A stretch of DNA of 35,937 nt. Source: Spirochaetales bacterium Spiro_12 (GTDB lineage Bacteria > Spirochaetota > Spirochaetia > Treponematales > Rectinemataceae). Shown here one piece after another: positions 32,019 to 35,937 of this stretch. Positions within the stretch are counted from its first letter, which is position 1; every line of letters begins with the position of its first letter. The DNA lies in the NCBI GenBank assembly GCA_001603165.1, contig LVBN01000008.1, forward strand, positions 1 to 35,937, in the 5' to 3' direction. The position numbers were made by a program, and so were the translations under genes. The notes under the pieces were generated by a model that worked only from the letters and a program-made list of their open reading frames with translations, ran no database searches and was not told where the DNA came from.

Positions 32019-33183
32019 ACCCTTTGTCTATATGGATTACAACGCTACCACGCCCTTAAGGCCCGAGGTGAGGAACCGGATGGTCGAAGCCCTGGATGTC
32101 TACGCCAACGCCTCCAGCCTGCACGAATCCGGGCGCAGGGCCCGGGCGGAAATAGAAGAGGCCCGGGCTTCCGTGGCCGCCCTGATAGGCGCCAGGGACG
32201 CTTCGGGGCTTTATTTCACCTCGGGAGGATCGGAATCCAACAACACGGTATTCATGACCATGTATCAGCTCGGCAGGAAAAACCCCTCCCGGCGCAAAAT
32301 CATCACCAGTGCCATCGAGCACCCCTGTGTCATGAACGCCGCGGCCTACCTGGCCGAGGAGGGGTTTCCCGTTGTCTACCTGCCGGTGGATTCCTTCGCC
32401 AGGATCGATTTGGATGCCCTGAAAAAGGAACTCGGCCCCGACACCCTCCTGGTATCCATCATGGCGGCCAACAACGAAATAGGCACGATCGAGGACATAC
32501 GGACAATCGCCGCGATGGCCAAAAAGGCCGGCGCCTTTGTTCACAGCGATGCCACCCAGGCGGTGGGGAAGGTACCCGTATCGGTCCAGGAGTGGGGAAT
32601 CGATTATCTGACCCTGTCGTGCCATAAAATTTACGGCCCCAAGGGAGTGGGCGCGCTTTTCGTCCGCCCCGGGGCTCCCATCCAGCCGCTTATCAGGGGA
32701 GGGCACCAGGAAAACGGAGTCCGGGCGGGAACTTACAACAATCTGGGCATAATCGGGTTTGGGAAGGCCGCCGAACTCGCCTTGAGCGATCTGCCGGAAT
32801 TCGGCCCACGGCTCGCGGCGCTCAGAAAGCGGCTTATGGATGGTCTTGTATCCCGGATACCCCATGTGAAGATAAACGGCCATCCCGAAGAGGTTTTGCC
32901 CAATACCCTCAATCTTTCCTTCCCCGGCGCCGAGGGCGAGTCAATTCTTTTATCCCTCGACCTGGAAGGAATCCAGGTTTCCACCGGCTCCGCCTGCGCC
33001 TCGGGCAGCCTCGAACCCTCCCATGTCCTGTTGGCCACGGGCCTCGGGCCGGAGCTGGCCCACGGTTCCATTCGTTTTTCCCTGGGCAGGAACAGCAGCG
33101 AAGAAGAGGTGGACTATGTGATAGAGAAACTGCCGCCGATCATCCAGAGACTGAGGCGGATGTCCACGGTCAATCCCCGTTGA
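32011..33183 (+). CDS. iscS: Cysteine desulfurase (IscS/NifS family)
   Basis: This PLP enzyme removes sulfur from cysteine, giving alanine and an enzyme persulfide for Fe-S clusters and thio-tRNA. The 390 residues show YMDYNATTPL, FTSGGSESNN, the histidine in EHPCVMNA, DATQAVGKV (cofactor Asp), SCHKIYGPKG (Schiff-base Lys206) and the mobile-loop Cys339 in STGSACASGSLEPSHVL. The group I loop favours scaffold delivery. The AAGGAG for this gene lies inside the Rrf2 reading frame. The scaffold gene follows after 119 bp. MiaB and the BFD and ferredoxin domains encoded nearby are plausible clients. IscS and NifS cannot be told apart with certainty from sequence alone. Confidence 0.93.
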   Translation: MSKPFVYMDYNATTPLRPEVRNRMVEALDVYANASSLHESGRRARAEIEEARASVAALIGARDASGLYFTSGGSESNNTVFMTMYQLGRKNPSRRKIITSAIEHPCVMNAAAYLAEEGFPVVYLPVDSFARIDLDALKKELGPDTLLVSIMAANNEIGTIEDIRTIAAMAKKAGAFVHSDATQAVGKVPVSVQEWGIDYLTLSCHKIYGPKGVGALFVRPGAPIQPLIRGGHQENGVRAGTYNNLGIIGFGKAAELALSDLPEFGPRLAALRKRLMDGLVSRIPHVKINGHPEEVLPNTLNLSFPGAEGESILLSLDLEGIQVSTGSACASGSLEPSHVLLATGLGPELAHGSIRFSLGRNSSEEEVDYVIEKLPPIIQRLRRMSTVNPR

Positions 33184-33302
33184 GTTGAGCTTGAGTCAAG
33201 GTTTGGCCCTGCCCAAAAGCGCCGCTCGAAGGGCGGCCTTGGGATGGCGGCCTGGAAACAAGGGTCCGAAAAAGAAAGGATACCAGGAAAAGGAGCGATA
33301 CT

Positions 33303-33899
33303 ATGAACGCCTTCCAGTGGCTTTATTCCGATGTGGTGAAAGATCATTTCGTCAATCCCCGCAACGTCTTCGATCCCGACGAGGGTTTCAAGGCCGACGC
33401 CGAGGGCGTGGTCGGCAATATTAAGTGCGGCGACCAGATGATGTTCCTCCTCAAGATAAAAGACGACCTCATCGAGGACGTGCGCTGGAAGACCTACGGT
33501 TGCGCCTCGGCCATAGCGAGCACCTCGATGTTGTCCGAATCGGTCAAGGGCATGGGCATCCGAGAGGCCTACAGAATAAAACCCTCGGATATCGCCGCAA
33601 AGCTCGGCGGATTGCCGGAGAACAAAATCCACTGTTCGGTGCTGGGCGATAAGGCGTTGCGGGCGGCCATCGACCAGTATCTGGAAAAACAGGGCCGTAA
33701 AGGGGAGTTCAAGGGCGAGGACGCCGTGGTGATCTGCACCTGCCTCAATATCACCGACAAGGATATAGAGGAAGCGGTCAAGGCGGGAGCCCGCGACTGG
33801 CAGAAGCTCCAGGAGGCCACCAAGATCGGCACGGTCTGCGGGGGATGCAAATCCAAGGCCGAGGAGCTCCTCCACGAATTCGTCCACATTTATTCTTAA
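33303..33899 (+). CDS. Fe-S scaffold: IscU domain fused to BFD-like 2Fe-2S domain (NifU without Nfu)
   Basis: The 198 residues have an IscU/NifU N-terminal scaffold with its three ligand cysteines (Cys42 in GNIKCGDQ, Cys67 in TYGCASA, Cys111 in HCSVLG). A BFD-like domain follows with Cys145, Cys147, Cys179 and Cys182 (CTC and CGGC), which in NifU binds a permanent 2Fe-2S cluster. The C-terminal Nfu domain of true NifU is missing, so the protein is a two-domain NifU-like scaffold. AAAGGAG precedes the ATG at 33303. It receives sulfur from the upstream desulfurase. The 119 bp between the two genes hold only a weak GC hairpin and no promoter that I can defend. Confidence 0.92.
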   Translation: MNAFQWLYSDVVKDHFVNPRNVFDPDEGFKADAEGVVGNIKCGDQMMFLLKIKDDLIEDVRWKTYGCASAIASTSMLSESVKGMGIREAYRIKPSDIAAKLGGLPENKIHCSVLGDKALRAAIDQYLEKQGRKGEFKGEDAVVICTCLNITDKDIEEAVKAGARDWQKLQEATKIGTVCGGCKSKAEELLHEFVHIYS

Positions 33900-33937
33900 G
33901 GACCTGTTCTTATGGCCCGGCTCCGGCGGAATCCGAC

Positions 33938-34744
33938 ATGAATCCCGAGGATTTTCGCGCCCTGGTGTACGAAAAAGCCTCGGCCTGCCATCGGGACCTG
34001 CCCTGGCGAAGGACTCGCGATCCCTACGCGATCATGGTATCGGAGTACATGCTCCAGCAGACCCAGGTTGTAAGGGTGGTTCCGAAGTACTCAGCCTGGC
34101 TGGAGCGCTTTCCTGACTTTCAGGCTCTGGCGGAATCGGCTACCCAGGAGGTGTTGCGTTACTGGAGCGGCCTGGGCTACAACAGGAGGGCTTTGGCGCT
34201 CCAGACTTCGGCGCGGACAGTGGCGCGGCAATACGGTTCCCGGCTCCCGGAGGACGAAAAGAGCCTTCGCGGTCTGCCGGGCGTGGGAAAATACACAGCC
34301 CGGGCTATCCTGGCCTTCGCCTTCGACAGGCCTACGGTATTTCTCGAAACGAATATCAGAGCCGTCCTGCTGAAGCATTTTTTCCCCGAAGAGCGGCAGG
34401 TGGCCGAAGCGACCCTCGAGGAAAAGGCCGCCCTGGTCGTCGATACCGAGGCTCCCCGCAAATGGTATAACGCACTCATGGATTACGGCGCCGAACTCAA
34501 GCGCGTCGAGGAGAATCATTCGGTACGCTCCTCGAACTATAGAAAACAGACGGCCTTCGCCGGTTCTTTCCGGAGCTTGAGAGGCGCGGTGCTCAAGAGG
34601 CTTCTGGAACAAGGGCGGGTCTCCAAGGAAGAGCTGTACGCCGAGCTGTCCTTTAGCGGCGCGGAGATAGAGCGATGCTGCGAGCTTCTTGTCAAGGAAG
34701 GTTTCGCCGCCTACGAGGGGGGAGCCCTGGAGATTAGGGATTAA
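33938..34744 (+). CDS. MutY-related HhH-GPD DNA glycosylase lacking the Fe-S cluster
   Basis: This 268-residue adenine-glycosylase-like protein has PWRRTRDPYAIMVSEYMLQQTQV (Glu36 at the catalytic position), YWSGLGYNRRALAL and the helix-hairpin-helix LPGVGKYTARAI. The catalytic Asp position reads FLETNIRAV, so Glu137 replaces the usual Asp. After ALMDYGAELKR the Cx6Cx2Cx5C cluster of MutY is absent, replaced by a basic RSSNYRKQTAFAGSFRSLRG stretch. The C-terminal part looks like a small winged helix, and no MutT-like 8-oxoG domain is present. It may remove adenine opposite 8-oxoG or have another mismatch target. ATG 33938 is the first in-frame start after the scaffold stop, with a weak GGCGGA. 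Confidence 0.85.
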   Translation: MNPEDFRALVYEKASACHRDLPWRRTRDPYAIMVSEYMLQQTQVVRVVPKYSAWLERFPDFQALAESATQEVLRYWSGLGYNRRALALQTSARTVARQYGSRLPEDEKSLRGLPGVGKYTARAILAFAFDRPTVFLETNIRAVLLKHFFPEERQVAEATLEEKAALVVDTEAPRKWYNALMDYGAELKRVEENHSVRSSNYRKQTAFAGSFRSLRGAVLKRLLEQGRVSKEELYAELSFSGAEIERCCELLVKEGFAAYEGGALEIRD

Positions 34745-34774
34745 GTCTGGCTCTTTATGTCGCTCGACTGGCCA

Positions 34775-34797
34775 GGTCGGCTAAACCGGATTCTGTC
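34775..34797 (-). other. Segment resembling the 3' end of RNase P RNA (fragment)
   Basis: On the minus strand, right after the carboxypeptidase stop, the sequence GACAGAATCCGGTTTA matches 14 of 16 positions of the conserved bacterial rnpB 3' motif GACAGAACCCGGCTTA as I remember it from Escherichia coli. Seven more bases could be the distal P1 strand. The rest of rnpB would have to lie inside the carboxypeptidase coding region, where no other rnpB landmark is seen. It is therefore at most a fragment, or chance. Confidence 0.3.
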
Positions 34798-35937
34798 CTA
34801 ATGGTCCTTGTTAAACAGTCTGGTAAAAAAACGAGCGATCCCATCGACAAGTCTGCGGAAAAAACCCGCCCTGGGAATATCCTTTTCCGCGACCAGGTCG
34901 ATCGCCGAGATATCCCTGCCGCCCAAAGAGTAGACTAGCCTGCCCAGCCTGCGGCCTTTTTCGACAGGGCCGTCCACGTAGCGCTCGGCCTCGACTCTCA
35001 AGGATAGTTCGCTTTCCCTGCCCTTGGGCAGGGTGACCGCGTTGGCTGAGGCGTTCACCAAGCCGACCTGGCGCTCGGCCCCGAACCAGACCCTTGTTTT
35101 CGGAAGTTCCCCCGCGTCGAGGCTTTGGGTGCTGAAATTGGAGAACGCCCAGTCCAGCAGCCTGGTCACGTCCTGGGTGCGCTGCCTTCCCCCACCGGCG
35201 TAGGAGGATCCGGTGCCTCCCAAGGTTACGACGATAAACCGGGAGTCTTCCCGCTTCGCCGTGGCCGCCATATTGAAGCCCACCTCGATGATGTACCCGG
35301 TTTTCAGGCCGTCGGCCCCGGAATAGCTGGTGATCAGGGAGTTGCGGTTATATTGGACGATTCTGCCCTCCGGAACGTAACCGGGGGCGGAATGCTCGGC
35401 CCGGGGAAACTCTATGTAGCGGACCGCATGCAATTCTTCCAGAGATTGCGGGTGGAGTTCGAGGTAGCGTTTGCAGAATTGGGCGAACTGCCGGGCGGTG
35501 ACGAGGCTGAATTCCGAAAGGCCCGAAGGCTCCACGAAACTGAGCTTGTCGAAGCCCATCGCTTCCATTTCCCGGTTCATCCGCTGGGCGAAGGCTTCGT
35601 TGGACCCCGAAATCCTCCTGGCCAGGGCGTAGGCCGCGTCGTTGCCCGAAACGACGGCGGCTCCGAGCATCAGGTCCCGCACGCTCACCTTCATGCCGGG
35701 GTGCAGGTACATGATCGAGGAGCCATAGGGAATATAGGGGGAACAGTCCCGCTTGTCGATCTCGATGATTTCCCCGGGGGAGAGCCGGCCAGCCTCGATC
35801 TCCTGGTAAGCGATGTGAAGGGTGAGCAGCTTGGTGAGGCTGGCCGGCGGCAGCAAGAGGTCCGGATTCTTGGCGTAGAGGAGGGTGCCCGTCGTGGCAT
35901 CTATCAGCGCCGCCGACCGGGCGTTCACCTGGGGAGC
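34798..35937 (-). CDS. dacA: D-alanyl-D-alanine carboxypeptidase (DacA/PBP5 family), N-terminus cut by window end
   Basis: This penicillin-binding serine peptidase trims the terminal D-Ala from peptidoglycan stem peptides. The visible 379 residues begin APQVNARSAALIDATTGTLL, just after where a signal peptide would end. The catalytic triad motifs are SLTK (nucleophile Ser), SGND and KTGYI. A PBP5-type C-terminal beta domain follows, and the tail FFRRLVDGIARFFTRLF is an amphipathic helix that likely anchors the protein to the outer face of the inner membrane. The frame remains open to the end of the window, so the start is beyond it; the GTG at 35928 is internal. It converges with the glycosylase gene across a 53-bp gap. 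Confidence 0.93.
   Translation of the reverse strand, partial: APQVNARSAALIDATTGTLLYAKNPDLLLPPASLTKLLTLHIAYQEIEAGRLSPGEIIEIDKRDCSPYIPYGSSIMYLHPGMKVSVRDLMLGAAVVSGNDAAYALARRISGSNEAFAQRMNREMEAMGFDKLSFVEPSGLSEFSLVTARQFAQFCKRYLELHPQSLEELHAVRYIEFPRAEHSAPGYVPEGRIVQYNRNSLITSYSGADGLKTGYIIEVGFNMAATAKREDSRFIVVTLGGTGSSYAGGGRQRTQDVTRLLDWAFSNFSTQSLDAGELPKTRVWFGAERQVGLVNASANAVTLPKGRESELSLRVEAERYVDGPVEKGRRLGRLVYSLGGRDISAIDLVAEKDIPRAGFFRRLVDGIARFFTRLFNKDH

Noticed and set aside
34798-35150. Complete RNase P RNA gene extending into dacA
   Set aside because: No GAGGAAAGTCCGGGC-type core or other rnpB landmark was seen on the minus strand. Only the terminal motif is present.
1-35937. Mobile elements, phage genes, CRISPR arrays, toxin-antitoxin or defence systems
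   Set aside because: No transposase, integrase, repeat-spacer array or defence gene was recognised. The content is core metabolism, wall synthesis, transport and unknown envelope proteins.

Overview
The window is a GC-rich, gene-dense stretch of a bacterial chromosome. It has no rRNA, no tRNA, no transposase, no phage gene and no CRISPR array. No gap between genes exceeds about 220 bp. The gene set suggests a spirochaete: a MurE with a non-DAP signature next to an ornithine aminotransferase, FolE2-type folate synthesis, and several exported or membrane proteins with no recognisable family. That assignment is an inference from content and needs a phylogeny of MurE, MiaB or Ddl.

Layout. (1) 1-3682: the tail of an unidentified gene and its terminator, a minus-strand pair of CoA-disulfide-reductase-like flavoprotein and free rhodanese, and a divergent class I/II aminotransferase. 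(2) 3767-8416: a plus-strand operon folD-folE2-small membrane protein-miaB-SPOR protein. (3) 8401-11571: divergent exported protein and orphan sensor kinase. (4) 11561-16358: a minus-strand wall and ornithine block, outer-membrane-like protein-murE-ddl-rocD. (5) 16480-21764: queD, a DEAD-box-type helicase, RNase Z, a membrane protein with a degenerate GGDEF domain, and a MEMO-family protein. (6) 21761-28038: a minus-strand branched-chain-type amino-acid ABC transporter livK-livH-livMG(fused)-livF with murD at its end. (7) 28174-31490: divergently, a fused iron-sulfur flavoprotein (2Fe-2S, FAD/NAD, 4Fe-4S, BFD-like) overlapping a DAO-family flavoprotein. (8) 31572-33899: Rrf2 regulator-cysteine desulfurase-IscU/NifU scaffold. 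(9) 33938-35937: a MutY-related glycosylase lacking Fe-S cysteines, and a partial D-Ala-D-Ala carboxypeptidase.

How they fit. Blocks 6-8 look like a linked module: a transporter imports an amino acid or amine, the multi-cofactor dehydrogenase encoded across a shared promoter region oxidises it, and the following Fe-S assembly operon, probably autoregulated through a palindrome over its promoter, could supply the several clusters. MurE, MurD, Ddl, the carboxypeptidase and RocD together point to wall metabolism, possibly with L-ornithine as the third peptide residue. FolE2 and QueD share the first pterin intermediate, which feeds folate and queuosine.

Most genes have a clear Shine-Dalgarno sequence. 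About five do not, and these carry a -10-like hexamer only 7-12 nt before the start codon, which suggests leaderless mRNAs. Four convergent gene pairs overlap at their stop codons.
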